Assembly: GCA_029266735.1 (NCBI GenBank)
Contig: JAQSWG010000006.1
Span: 1-45,189, forward strand
Direction of reading: 5' to 3'
Source of the DNA: Ornithinibacter sp.
GTDB lineage: Bacteria > Actinomycetota > Actinomycetes > Actinomycetales > Dermatophilaceae
Length of the DNA: 45,189 nucleotides
Shown: in pieces, positions 33,722 through 41,319 of the stretch
Layout of the letters: each line of letters begins with the position of its first letter
How positions within the stretch are numbered: the stretch's first letter is position 1
Program-made: the position numbers and the translations under genes
The notes under the pieces: generated by a model
Seen by the model: the letters and a program-made list of their open reading frames with translations, nothing else
What the model was told of the DNA's origin: nothing
Databases searched by the model: none

Positions 33722-35242
33722 GTGCGCCGAGACGACGTCATCCTGGACCCTCGCACGTCAGTCTGGAGGGTGACCCGAGCGACCGAGGACGCCCTGCGCT
33801 CCCCTCGGCCTGATGACCCGAACGGGGACGTTCTCGTCGCCGCCCTCGGGGACGAAGACCCTGCTGGTGCCCGCCCGGCTCTGGACGTGCTCGGTCTCGA
33901 CGTCGACGAGGTGCTCGCCACCCACGAGCCAGAGGGCACCACGGGAACAGTCACGACCGTGCTCCTCCCACCGGGCGCGCATGCCGTGCGGCGCGTGCTC
34001 CTCGTCGGAGTCGGCGACTGGTCCGAGACCTCCTGGCGGGTCGCCGGTGCCGCGGTCGGCCGGGCAACGCGCGGGTGCGGCGCGGTGGTGCACGCGGTCG
34101 GCGAGGCCGCGGGGGCAGCCGGCCTCACGGCATACGTGGAGGGTGTCGTCCTCGGCTCCTGGGCGTCGCCGCGCTGGACCCGGCAGGGAGTGGTCGCCGG
34201 CGCCGAGCCGGCGGACACCGCCGTGGTCACCGGCACGACGGCCGCCGAGGTGGTCGCACGCGCGGTGACCCGGGCTCGGGCGCAGCTCGTCGCCCGCGGA
34301 CTGGCGGTGACGCCCTCGAACACGAAGACCCCCGCCTGGGTGGCGGGGCAGGCGAGAACCGCCGCTCGACGGTCCGGTGTCGAGGTCCGGGTGTGGGACG
34401 AGCGGGCCCTGCGCCGCGACGGCTTCGGTGGCATCCTCGCGGTCGGGCAGGGCTCCGCCAGTCCTCCCCGTCTCGTCCGCCTCGACCACGAGCCGGTGAG
34501 GGTGACGTCCGAGACCCCCCGGGTCGTGCTCGTCGGCAAGGGCATCACGTTCGACACCGGGGGCCTCCAGGTGAAGCCGGTCGACGGGATGGTCGGCATG
34601 AAGACCGACATGTCGGGTGCGGCCATCGTGCTCGCGGTCCTCGCCGCGTGCCGCGACCTCGACGTGCCGGTCAGGGTGACGGGCCTGCTCGCCCTCGCGG
34701 AGAACGCCCTCGGTGGCGGGTCCTACCGGCCAGGCGACGTCGTCCGGCACTACGGCGGACGCACCGTGGAGATCCGGAACACCGACGCCGAGGGGCGGAT
34801 CGTGCTCGCCGACGCGCTCGCCTACGCCGAATCCCACCTCGACCCGGACTGGCTCGTCGACGTCGCAACGCTGACGGGCGCGGCGCGAATCGCCCTCGGC
34901 CGCGTCGCGGCACCGGTGTTCTCGACGGACGAGGACCTTCGCGACGCCCTCGTCGCCTCTGGTGCGACGACTGGTGAGACGCTCTGGCCGATGCCGCTGC
35001 CCGACACCTACCGTCGAGCCCTCGACTCCGACGTCGCCGACCTCACCCACATCGCTCCCGATGTCGGCGGCGGGGCCGTCACCGCGGCACTGTTCCTCCG
35101 GGAGTTCGTGGGGGATCGCCGGTGGGCCCACCTCGACATCGCGGGGACCGGGCGCTCGGACGTCGACGCCGGCATCGCCGCCAAGGGCGCCACCGGGTTC
35201 GGGACACGACTGCTGCTGCGGTGGCTGGAGGAGATGGCATGA
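33722..35242 (+). CDS. pepA: Leucyl aminopeptidase (M17 family)
   Basis: The 506-residue protein is a cytosolic M17 aminopeptidase that removes N-terminal residues from peptides. The C-terminal catalytic domain is intact: VLVGKGITFDTGGLQVKP gives the metal-binding Lys and Asp, GMKTDMSGAA the next Asp, and NTDAEGRIVLADALAYA is the family signature with Asp, Glu and the catalytic Arg. The N-terminal domain (about 1-180) is less conserved, as normal. GTG 33722 is chosen because a -10 box ends six bases before it and no ribosome binding site exists. The stop overlaps the next start (ATGA). Confidence 0.93.
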   Translation: MRRDDVILDPRTSVWRVTRATEDALRSPRPDDPNGDVLVAALGDEDPAGARPALDVLGLDVDEVLATHEPEGTTGTVTTVLLPPGAHAVRRVLLVGVGDWSETSWRVAGAAVGRATRGCGAVVHAVGEAAGAAGLTAYVEGVVLGSWASPRWTRQGVVAGAEPADTAVVTGTTAAEVVARAVTRARAQLVARGLAVTPSNTKTPAWVAGQARTAARRSGVEVRVWDERALRRDGFGGILAVGQGSASPPRLVRLDHEPVRVTSETPRVVLVGKGITFDTGGLQVKPVDGMVGMKTDMSGAAIVLAVLAACRDLDVPVRVTGLLALAENALGGGSYRPGDVVRHYGGRTVEIRNTDAEGRIVLADALAYAESHLDPDWLVDVATLTGAARIALGRVAAPVFSTDEDLRDALVASGATTGETLWPMPLPDTYRRALDSDVADLTHIAPDVGGGAVTAALFLREFVGDRRWAHLDIAGTGRSDVDAGIAAKGATGFGTRLLLRWLEEMA

Positions 35243-35595
35243 ACGCCGGGTACGGGCTGACGGTGCGCTGGTCGCTGACGCAGGCTCCGGACGACGTGGC
35301 CGACCAGCTGCGGGAGTACGTCGTCGGCACGTCCATCGCGCGGTTCATGTTCCTCGACGGGCTCGCGTTCAAGGTGTGGCGGATGCGCGAGGGCGAGTGG
35401 TTCGAGGGCACCTACGTCTTCGACAGCGAGCAGGACCGCACCCAGTTCCGTGAAGGCTTCGAGCGGGGTGGGCAGCGGTCCCCGGGCAGCGGGCTCATCG
35501 GGTCCGCTCCTGTTCTCGTGGAGGACTGGGAGGTCGTCGCGATCGCGGAGGGACCGGCCGGCTTCCGTCGGGGTGCCGGCCCGGACGTCAGCTGA
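35239..35595 (+). CDS. YdhR-like small protein (ABM/monooxygenase fold)
   Basis: The 118-residue protein has a ferredoxin-like pattern: LTVRWSLTQAPDDVADQLREYVVGTSIARFMFLDGLAFKVWRMREGEWFEGTYVFDSEQDRTQFREGF. The stretch GLAFKVWRM...EGTYVFDSE resembles E. coli YdhR, a small dimeric protein of the antibiotic biosynthesis monooxygenase superfamily. Catalytic function is unproven. Its ATG overlaps the pepA stop, so it is coupled to pepA. It converges with the O-methyltransferase gene, with 27 bases between the ends. Confidence 0.6.
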   Translation: MNAGYGLTVRWSLTQAPDDVADQLREYVVGTSIARFMFLDGLAFKVWRMREGEWFEGTYVFDSEQDRTQFREGFERGGQRSPGSGLIGSAPVLVEDWEVVAIAEGPAGFRRGAGPDVS

Positions 35596-35622
35596 CGAGG
35601 GGCCGACCCATGCGCGGGCGGG

Positions 35623-36258
35623 TCAGCGCCGGACGGCGACGAGCAGGCCGTCGCTGACCGGCAGCAGCGCGGGCACGAGGTCCTCGTGGTCGCGCACCCT
35701 CTTGCCGAGGTCCCGCAGGGTCGTCGTCGTCGCGTCGCGGGCAGCCGGGTCGGCGACCTGGTCGTGCCAGAGCATGTTGTCCATCGCCAGCACCCCACCG
35801 GAGCGCAGCAGCCGCACGGCGTGTTCCACGTAGGTGGGGTAGCCGCCCTTGTCCGCGTCCACGAGCACGAGGTCGTAGGCACCGTCGGCCATCCGCGGGA
35901 GCACGTCGGCGGCCGCACCGGTGATGACCCGGGTCCGCTGGTGGGCGTAGCCGGCCGCGGCGTAGGCTTCGCGAGCCGCCCGCTGGTGCTCGGCGGAGGA
36001 GTCGATGGTGGTGAGCACACCGTCCTCCGGCATCCCGGCAAGGAGCCACAGGCCGGACGTGCCGGCGCCGGTTCCGACCTCGAGGACGTGCCGGGCCTGC
36101 ACGGCCGCGGCGACGAACCGCAGCGCAGTGCCCGCGCCCGTGCCCACCGGAGTGGCCTCGCCGAGCTCGATCCCGCGGCGCCGGGCCGCCTCGACGACCT
36201 CGGGCTCGGGGACGAACTCCTCGGCGTAGGACCAGCTGGCCGGCTTGAGCGCGCTCAT
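35623..36258 (-). CDS. O-methyltransferase (COMT-like, class I SAM-dependent)
   Basis: The 211-residue protein belongs to Methyltransf_3. The SAM motif is VLEVGTGAGTSGLWLL (around residue 60), the metal/catalytic segment YDLVLVDADKGGYPTYVEHA follows, and SGGVLAMDNMLWH completes the acceptor site. Substrate unknown. It is divergent from sigE. The same pair occurs in M. tuberculosis (Rv1220c/sigE), so the methyltransferase may belong to the envelope-stress neighbourhood, though its own -10 box looks housekeeping. Confidence 0.92.
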   Translation of the reverse strand: MSALKPASWSYAEEFVPEPEVVEAARRRGIELGEATPVGTGAGTALRFVAAAVQARHVLEVGTGAGTSGLWLLAGMPEDGVLTTIDSSAEHQRAAREAYAAAGYAHQRTRVITGAAADVLPRMADGAYDLVLVDADKGGYPTYVEHAVRLLRSGGVLAMDNMLWHDQVADPAARDATTTTLRDLGKRVRDHEDLVPALLPVSDGLLVAVRR

Positions 36259-36270
36259 GGGCCAACCCTA
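36259..36270 (-). promoter_or_regulatory. O-methyltransferase -10 box; leaderless start
   Basis: TAGGGT on the minus strand (36270 to 36265) is followed by TGGCCC and the ATG at 36258. There is no ribosome binding site. Confidence 0.6.
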
Positions 36271-36303
36271 GGGCTCCACGCTCCGGGTCGCCGGGAGTGC
36301 CAC

Positions 36304-36367
36304 GTTCCCAGCGGGCGTTCAGGTTGACCGGGAACAATTCACGGCGTCGACGCGTACCCATGGGTAC
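36304..36367 (+). promoter_or_regulatory. sigE control region: ECF-type -35, inverted GTTCCC/GGGAAC and a 14-bp palindrome
   Basis: GGGAAC at 36330-36335 matches the -35 of SigE/SigH-type promoters. Eighteen bases later GTACCC could serve as -10, near but not equal to the expected GTT. GTTCCC at 36304-36309 is its inverted copy. GTACCCATGGGTAC (36354-36367) is a perfect palindrome ending one base before ATG 36368. Together they suggest autoregulation and a possible repressor or stem at the start codon. Confidence 0.5.
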
Positions 36368-37015
36368 ATGACCAGCATGGTGAGGGAACAGCCGATGATG
36401 ACGACGGATGCCGCCATGGGCGGCGGGACGCCGGCTGCCGGCTGGGTGCCTCCCACGTGGGAGGAGGTCGTCGAGCAGCACTCGGCCCGCGTGTACCGCC
36501 TCGCGTACCGGCTCACCGGCAACGTCCACGACGCCGAGGACCTCACCCAGGACGTGTTCGTGCGGGTCTTCCGGTCGCTGCACACCTACCAGCCGGGGAC
36601 CTTCGAGGGCTGGCTGCACCGCATCACCACCAACGTCTTCCTCGACAAGATGCGCCGCAAGCAGCGGATCCGCTTCGACGCGCTGTCGGACGAGTCGGCC
36701 GCCCGTCTCCCGAGCCGGGGCCCGAACCCGGAGCAGAGTTATCACGACGCCCACTTCGACGCCGACGTCCAGCGCGCCCTCGACGCCCTGTCGCCCGACT
36801 TCAGGGCCGCCGTGGTGCTCTGTGACATCGAGGGCCTGTCGTACGAGGAGGTGGCGGCGACGCTGGGCATCAAGCTCGGGACCGTCCGCTCGCGGATCCA
36901 CCGTGGCCGCGCGCAGCTGCGCGAGGCCCTCGCGCACCGGGCCCCTCAGCCGTCCACCGCACCGGCCCCGACCCGGGGTCGGATCGTCCGTCGACCCGCC
37001 GCGGGCACCGTATGA
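36368..37015 (+). CDS. sigE: ECF sigma factor, SigE type
   Basis: The 215-residue protein has sigma region 2 ([37 protein letters not shown], then [20 protein letters not shown]) and region 4 ([49 protein letters not shown]). SigE controls the envelope and heat stress response. Two starts are possible: ATG 36368, next to the palindrome, or ATG 36395 with AGGGAA six bases upstream. They differ by nine residues. The stop overlaps the anti-sigma start as ATGA. Order sigE-rseA-htrA-tatB is as in Mycobacterium. Confidence 0.93.
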   Translation: MTSMVREQPMMTTDAAMGGGTPAAGWVPPTWEEVVEQHSARVYRLAYRLTGNVHDAEDLTQDVFVRVFRSLHTYQPGTFEGWLHRITTNVFLDKMRRKQRIRFDALSDESAARLPSRGPNPEQSYHDAHFDADVQRALDALSPDFRAAVVLCDIEGLSYEEVAATLGIKLGTVRSRIHRGRAQLREALAHRAPQPSTAPAPTRGRIVRRPAAGTV

Positions 37016-37572
37016 CCGACGCGATGCGGGTGCGCTGCCTCGGGGACGAGCTCCCCGAGTACGCCGCGGGCCGACTGCCCCTCGAGCGGCAGTGGGCGTG
37101 GGACCGTCACCTCGTGGCGTGCCAGGTCTGCGCGCACGCCGTGGCCCAGGAGCGTCGCCTGAGGAGCGTGTTGGCCGGGGCTCCGTCGATGCCGGGTGAC
37201 CTGCGCTCGTCCCTGCTCGCGCTGGGGAGCACCCTCGCGGCATCCGCCGGAGAGCCGGCCGCGGCGCGCCACCGCCCTCCGCTGGTCCTCCTCGCCCCGG
37301 GCGCCCCACCCTGCCACCGCAGCGCACTCCGGGCGACCGTCATCGCTGCGGCCGCAGCCGGGGTCTCCGCCGCTGCCGCGTGGAGCCTGACGATCATCGG
37401 CGCCCCGACCGCCGTCCGGCCCGGCCTCGGCACGACGACCGTTCCCGCCGTCCAGCCCGCCGCTGCGCCGACGACCGCGACCCCGGCGACGAACACCGGG
37501 GTGGCCTCCTTCGGACTGTCCCGACCCGTCGTCGTGGCGCGTCTCGGCCAGCAGGCAGAATCGACCCCATGA
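37012..37572 (+). CDS. rseA: Zinc-binding anti-sigma factor with a C-terminal membrane helix (RseA-like)
   Basis: The 186-residue protein carries the ZAS motif HLVACQVC (His 33, Cys 37, Cys 40) in an N-terminal domain that would hold SigE inactive. A hydrophobic stretch at 107-130 ([22 protein letters not shown]) suggests a single membrane helix, which M. tuberculosis RseA is not known for. If real, it would anchor the anti-sigma factor and allow regulated proteolysis. It overlaps both neighbours by four bases (ATGA), fixing the sigma/anti-sigma ratio by coupling. Confidence 0.85.
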   Translation: MTDAMRVRCLGDELPEYAAGRLPLERQWAWDRHLVACQVCAHAVAQERRLRSVLAGAPSMPGDLRSSLLALGSTLAASAGEPAAARHRPPLVLLAPGAPPCHRSALRATVIAAAAAGVSAAAAWSLTIIGAPTAVRPGLGTTTVPAVQPAAAPTTATPATNTGVASFGLSRPVVVARLGQQAESTP

Positions 37573-39002
37573 CCGACGAGCAGGGGGCCACGAGCGACAA
37601 CTGGCACCCGTGGGACCGCTCCGACGACCCGTCAGCCGGTGCCGCCGCGCCGAACGACGCTCCCGAGGCCCGCCCGGACGGACCTGTCCCCGGTCCTGCC
37701 CAGCATGTTCCGGTCGGCGACCCGGCGTGGGCCGGACGCCTGGACGCCGGTGAACCGTCCGCGCAGACCCAGCCGGTACCCACCGCGGCGCCGGCTCTCG
37801 GCCCGGCTCCTCCCGCCTCGACGTCGTTTCCGGCATACCCCTCGTATGCGGGGGAGGATCCCGCGCACTCGGCCGGCGCGCCGGACCAGGCGTCCCCCAA
37901 CCGGCGGGGACCCGGATGGGGTGCCGTCGTCGGGGTGGCTCTCGCGGCTGCCGTGCTCGCTGGCACCACGGGAGGCCTCGTGGGTGGTGTGCTCGCGGAG
38001 CGTGGTGCGTTCGAGCGCACCGGCGCCCCCGAGGCCGCACCGAGCGCCGGCGTGGGCGCGACCACGCGGCCGACCGGCTCCATCGCCAACATCGCGGCCA
38101 GGGCGACACCGAGCGTGGTCACCCTGCGGGTCGCGGGTGCGGAGGCGGCTGGCACGGGGTCGGGCTGGGTGTACGACGGCCGGGGCCACATCGTGACGAA
38201 CAACCACGTCGTCGCGAGCGCCGCCGACAGCGGGGAGATCACTGTCGTCCTCGCCAACGGCAAGCAGCTCGAGGGCCGCGTCGTGGGGCGGGACTCCTCA
38301 TACGACCTCGCCGTCGTCAAGGTGGACCGCACCGATCTCACGCCCCTCACGTTGGGCCGGTCCGAGGACGTCGTGGTCGGTGACCAGGTCGTCGCCGTCG
38401 GAGCTCCGCTGGGGCTCGACTCTACGGTGACGTCCGGGATCGTCAGCGCCCTCGACCGGCCGGTGACGCCCGGCGAGGACGACGACCTGTCCTACATCAA
38501 CGCCATCCAGACCGACGCCGCCATCAACCCAGGGAACTCGGGTGGCCCGCTCCTCGACATGGGCGGCCGCGTCATCGGGGTCAACTCCGCCATCGCGCGC
38601 GCACCGGGCTCCTCGTTCGGCCCGAGCGGCAACATCGGAGTCGGTTTCGCCATCCCCAGCGCCCAGGTCCGCACGACGGTGCAACAGCTCATCGAGACCG
38701 GGCGGGCGGTCCACCCGGTCATCGGTGTCTATCTCGACCCCGCCTACGAGGGCGAGGGGGTGAGGATCGCCGACGAGGGCCCGGGAGGCGAACCGGCCGT
38801 CAACCCGGACGGTCCGGCCGACGCGGCCGGCCTGCGCCCGGGCGACGTCGTCGTCGCGTTCGAGGGCAGGCCGGTGTCCGAGCAGGGCGAGCTCATCGTC
38901 GCCATTCGCGCGCGCACCGTGGGGGATAGTGTCACCCTGACCATCCGTCGCGACGGCAACTCCCGCGATGTCACGATGGTGCTCGAGGGCTCGGAAGACT
39001 GA
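37569..39002 (+). CDS. htrA: HtrA/DegP-like membrane-anchored serine protease
   Basis: The 477-residue protein has a Pro/Ala-rich disordered cytoplasmic N terminus (1-115), a membrane helix (117-143), a trypsin-like domain and a PDZ domain. The triad is complete: His in HIVTNNHVV (residue 213), Asp in SSYDLAVV (246) and Ser in NPGNSGGPL (324). The PDZ part contains PADAAGLRPGDVVVAFEGRPV. HtrA degrades or refolds damaged envelope proteins. The ATG at 37569 overlaps the anti-sigma stop, so it belongs to the sigE operon. Confidence 0.94.
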   Translation: MTDEQGATSDNWHPWDRSDDPSAGAAAPNDAPEARPDGPVPGPAQHVPVGDPAWAGRLDAGEPSAQTQPVPTAAPALGPAPPASTSFPAYPSYAGEDPAHSAGAPDQASPNRRGPGWGAVVGVALAAAVLAGTTGGLVGGVLAERGAFERTGAPEAAPSAGVGATTRPTGSIANIAARATPSVVTLRVAGAEAAGTGSGWVYDGRGHIVTNNHVVASAADSGEITVVLANGKQLEGRVVGRDSSYDLAVVKVDRTDLTPLTLGRSEDVVVGDQVVAVGAPLGLDSTVTSGIVSALDRPVTPGEDDDLSYINAIQTDAAINPGNSGGPLLDMGGRVIGVNSAIARAPGSSFGPSGNIGVGFAIPSAQVRTTVQQLIETGRAVHPVIGVYLDPAYEGEGVRIADEGPGGEPAVNPDGPADAAGLRPGDVVVAFEGRPVSEQGELIVAIRARTVGDSVTLTIRRDGNSRDVTMVLEGSED

Positions 39003-39044
39003 CCCCATCTCGCACGGGATCGACGGAAGGACGGTGAGGACCCG

Positions 39045-39521
39045 GTGTTCGGCGTGAACGGCTGGGAGATCGTCCTCCTCGCGCTCATCGCGGTCTTCAT
39101 CCTCGGACCGGACCGGCTGCCGGAGTATGCCGCCAAGCTGGCGCGCGGCATCCGCAGGCTTCGTGTCATGGCCGAGGGCGCCAAGGGGCAGCTCAAGGAC
39201 CAGCTCGGCCCGGAGTACGAGGACATCAACTGGCGGCAGTACGACCCTCGCCAGTACGACCCGCGCCGCATCGTCAAGGAGGCCCTCCTCGACCCGCTCG
39301 ACGACGCGGTGTCCCCGGTGCGTGACGAGATCGGATCCGTCCGGTCGGCGGGCAGCATCACCGGAGGCGCGACCGTGGCCGCCGCGGGTGGTTCGGCCGC
39401 GGCGGGTGCGGCGGGCGCGGCGGCAGACGGTTCGGGCCCGCCGGTCTACATCTCCAAAGCTCGCAGCTCCACGCAGTGGGACCCCTCCCGACCGACCCCG
39501 TACGACGTCGACGCCACCTGA
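39045..39521 (+). CDS. tatB: Twin-arginine translocase subunit TatB
   Basis: The 158-residue protein begins with MFGVNGWEIVLLALIAVFILGPDRLPEYAAKLA: the N-terminal membrane helix, the conserved Glu 8 and the GP hinge of TatA/B proteins, then an amphipathic helix. The C-terminal 90 residues are Ala/Gly-rich and variable. TatB with TatC recognises folded Tat substrates. tatA and tatC are not in the window. GAGGA lies seven bases before the GTG. It follows htrA by 42 bases, as in Mycobacterium. Confidence 0.9.
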   Translation: MFGVNGWEIVLLALIAVFILGPDRLPEYAAKLARGIRRLRVMAEGAKGQLKDQLGPEYEDINWRQYDPRQYDPRRIVKEALLDPLDDAVSPVRDEIGSVRSAGSITGGATVAAAGGSAAAGAAGAAADGSGPPVYISKARSSTQWDPSRPTPYDVDAT

Positions 39522-39534
39522 CGCGCCCGCACTT

Positions 39535-39603
39535 CCCCGACCTCGTCTGTGGGGATGGCGTCGGCGCGCCGTGTCGGCGACCACGCCACAGACGAGGTCG
39601 GGG
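39535..39603. repeat. Palindromic intergenic repeat, copy D (perfect 17-bp arms)
   Basis: CCCCGACCTCGTCTGTG (39535-39551) and CACAGACGAGGTCGGGG (39587-39603) are perfect inverted repeats around 35 bases containing GCCGTGTCGGCG, also a family element. It lies between convergent tatB and mrp and is well placed as a two-way terminator. Confidence 0.88.
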
Positions 39604-39624
39604 AGGCGTGAGGGGACCGGACGG

Positions 39625-40758
39625 TCAGCGGGCGGCGGGCGTGAGGCCCAGCGAGCGGCCGGCCAGTCCGCGTGAGCGGGTCCCGAGTCCCTTCGCGATG
39701 CCCCGCAGGGCGACCGCGGCCGGGGAGTCGGGTTCCCCGAGGACGACGGGCATGCCGGAGTCGGCACCGATCCGCAGCCGGGTGTCGAGGGGGATCTGAC
39801 CGAGGAGCGGCACCTCGGCACCGATGGCCCGGGTCAGTGACTCCGCGACGTCGCGTCCCCCGCCGGAGCCGAAGATCTCCTGGCGAGTGCCGTCGGGCAG
39901 CTCCAGCCAGCTCATGTTCTCGATGACCCCGGTGACCCGCTGGTGCGTCTGCAGGGCGATGGCCCCGGCCCGCTCGGCGACCTCGGCGGCGGCCTGCTGG
40001 GGGGTGGTCACGACGAGGATCTCCGCCCCGGGGACGAGCTGGGCGGTGGAGATCGCGATGTCACCGGTGCCCGGTGGGAGGTCGAGGAGGAGGACGTCGA
40101 GGTCGCCCCAGAAGACGTCGGCGAGGAACTGCTGGAGCGCACGGTGGAGCATCGGGCCCCGCCAGACGACGGGCTGGTTGCCGGGGACGAACATGCCGAT
40201 CGAGATGACCTTCACGTCGTGGCTCACCGGCGGCAGGATCATGTCGTCGACCTGGGTGGGGCGCCCCTCCACGCCGAGCATGCGGGGGATCGAGAACCCG
40301 TAGATGTCGGCGTCCACCACGCCGACCCGCAGGCCCTGCTGGGCGAGGGATGCCGCGAGGTTGGCGGTGACCGACGACTTCCCGACGCCGCCCTTGCCCG
40401 AGGCCACGGCATACACCCTCGTCAGCGAGCCGGGGCGGGCGAAGGGGACCTCACGCTCGGCCACCCCACCGCGCAGCTTCGTCTTGAGCTCGCCGCGCTG
40501 CTCGTCGCTCATGACGCCGAGCGTCACCGTGACGCCGGTGACGCCGGCGACCCGCGCGAGGGCCTCGGTCGTGTCGGTGGTGAGCTTGTCCTTGAGTGGA
40601 CACGCGGCCACGGTGAGCAGGATCGTGACGGCGACGTGGCCGGCCTCGTCCGCGACCACGCTCTCGACCATGCCGAGCTCCGTGACCGGCTTGCGGATCT
40701 CGGGGTCGATGACCGTCTCGAGCGCAGCATGCAGTGCGTCGGAGCTGACCTGGGGCAT
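39625..40758 (-). CDS. mrp: Mrp/ApbC family ATPase, iron-sulfur cluster carrier type
   Basis: The 377-residue protein has an N-terminal MIP18-type domain (1-90, DPEIRKPVTELGMV) and a P-loop ATPase domain with the deviant Walker A SGKGGVGKSSV, DADIYGFSIPRMLG, and LLLDLPPGTGD. The CxxC pair that binds the cluster in many Mrp proteins is missing: the site reads NMSWLELPDGTRQEIFG. I recall the same in M. tuberculosis Rv1229c, so it may be an actinobacterial trait. ATG 40758 is fixed by the -10 box. Confidence 0.93.
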   Translation of the reverse strand: MPQVSSDALHAALETVIDPEIRKPVTELGMVESVVADEAGHVAVTILLTVAACPLKDKLTTDTTEALARVAGVTGVTVTLGVMSDEQRGELKTKLRGGVAEREVPFARPGSLTRVYAVASGKGGVGKSSVTANLAASLAQQGLRVGVVDADIYGFSIPRMLGVEGRPTQVDDMILPPVSHDVKVISIGMFVPGNQPVVWRGPMLHRALQQFLADVFWGDLDVLLLDLPPGTGDIAISTAQLVPGAEILVVTTPQQAAAEVAERAGAIALQTHQRVTGVIENMSWLELPDGTRQEIFGSGGGRDVAESLTRAIGAEVPLLGQIPLDTRLRIGADSGMPVVLGEPDSPAAVALRGIAKGLGTRSRGLAGRSLGLTPAAR

Positions 40759-40770
40759 GCCCCCATTCTA
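40759..40770 (-). promoter_or_regulatory. mrp -10 box overlapping the DUF1003 stop codon; leaderless start
   Basis: TAGAAT on the minus strand (40770 to 40765) is followed by GGGGGC and ATG 40758. The TAG of the box is also the stop codon of the upstream DUF1003 gene. Confidence 0.62.
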
Positions 40771-41319
40771 GGTCGGCGGTGTGCGGTTCCCGACGCTGCC
40801 CTCCTCGCCCTCCGGTGCTCGGGCCACGACGAGGCCCCGATCCTCCATCTCGTCGAGGAGGTCCCGCAGCTCGCTGCGCACGAAGTCGCGGGTGGCGGTA
40901 TCGCGCATCGCGATCCGCAGTGCCGCCACCTCGCGGGTGAGGAACTCGGTGTCGGCGAGGTTGCGCTCGTCCCGCGAGCGGTCCTGTTCGAGGGCGAAGC
41001 GGTCACGGTCGGCCTGCCGGTTCTGGGCGAGGAGGATCAGGGGAGCCGCATAGGACGCCTGCAGGCTGAGCATGAGCGTGAGGAAGATGAAGGCGTACGG
41101 GTCGAAGCGCCAGTCCTCGGGGGCCAGGGTGTTCCAGAGCAGCCAGGTGAGGACGAAGACGGTCATCCCGAGCAGGAAGTACGGCGTGCCCATGTAGCGG
41201 GCGAACTTCTCCGAGATGACCCCGAAGGTCTCCTCGGTGAAGAGGGTGGGCGAGCTCCACCGACGTCGCCCGGCCTCGCGGGGCTGGTCGATCCGGGGCC
41301 GGCGCTCTCGGTCAGCCAC
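40768..41319 (-). CDS. DUF1003 family membrane protein
   Basis: The 183-residue protein contains the DUF1003 layout: FGVISEKFARYMGTPYFLLGMTVFVLTWLLWNTL (first helix), DPYAFIFLTLMLSLQASYAAPLILLAQNRQADRDR (second helix and the conserved QNRQxxRDR), and a Glu/Arg-rich helical C terminus. Function unknown. The GTG at 41319 overlaps the upstream stop by eight bases, so it is coupled to the MgtE-N/CBS protein, as in M. tuberculosis to my recollection. Confidence 0.92.
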   Translation of the reverse strand: MADRERRPRIDQPREAGRRRWSSPTLFTEETFGVISEKFARYMGTPYFLLGMTVFVLTWLLWNTLAPEDWRFDPYAFIFLTLMLSLQASYAAPLILLAQNRQADRDRFALEQDRSRDERNLADTEFLTREVAALRIAMRDTATRDFVRSELRDLLDEMEDRGLVVARAPEGEEGSVGNRTPPT

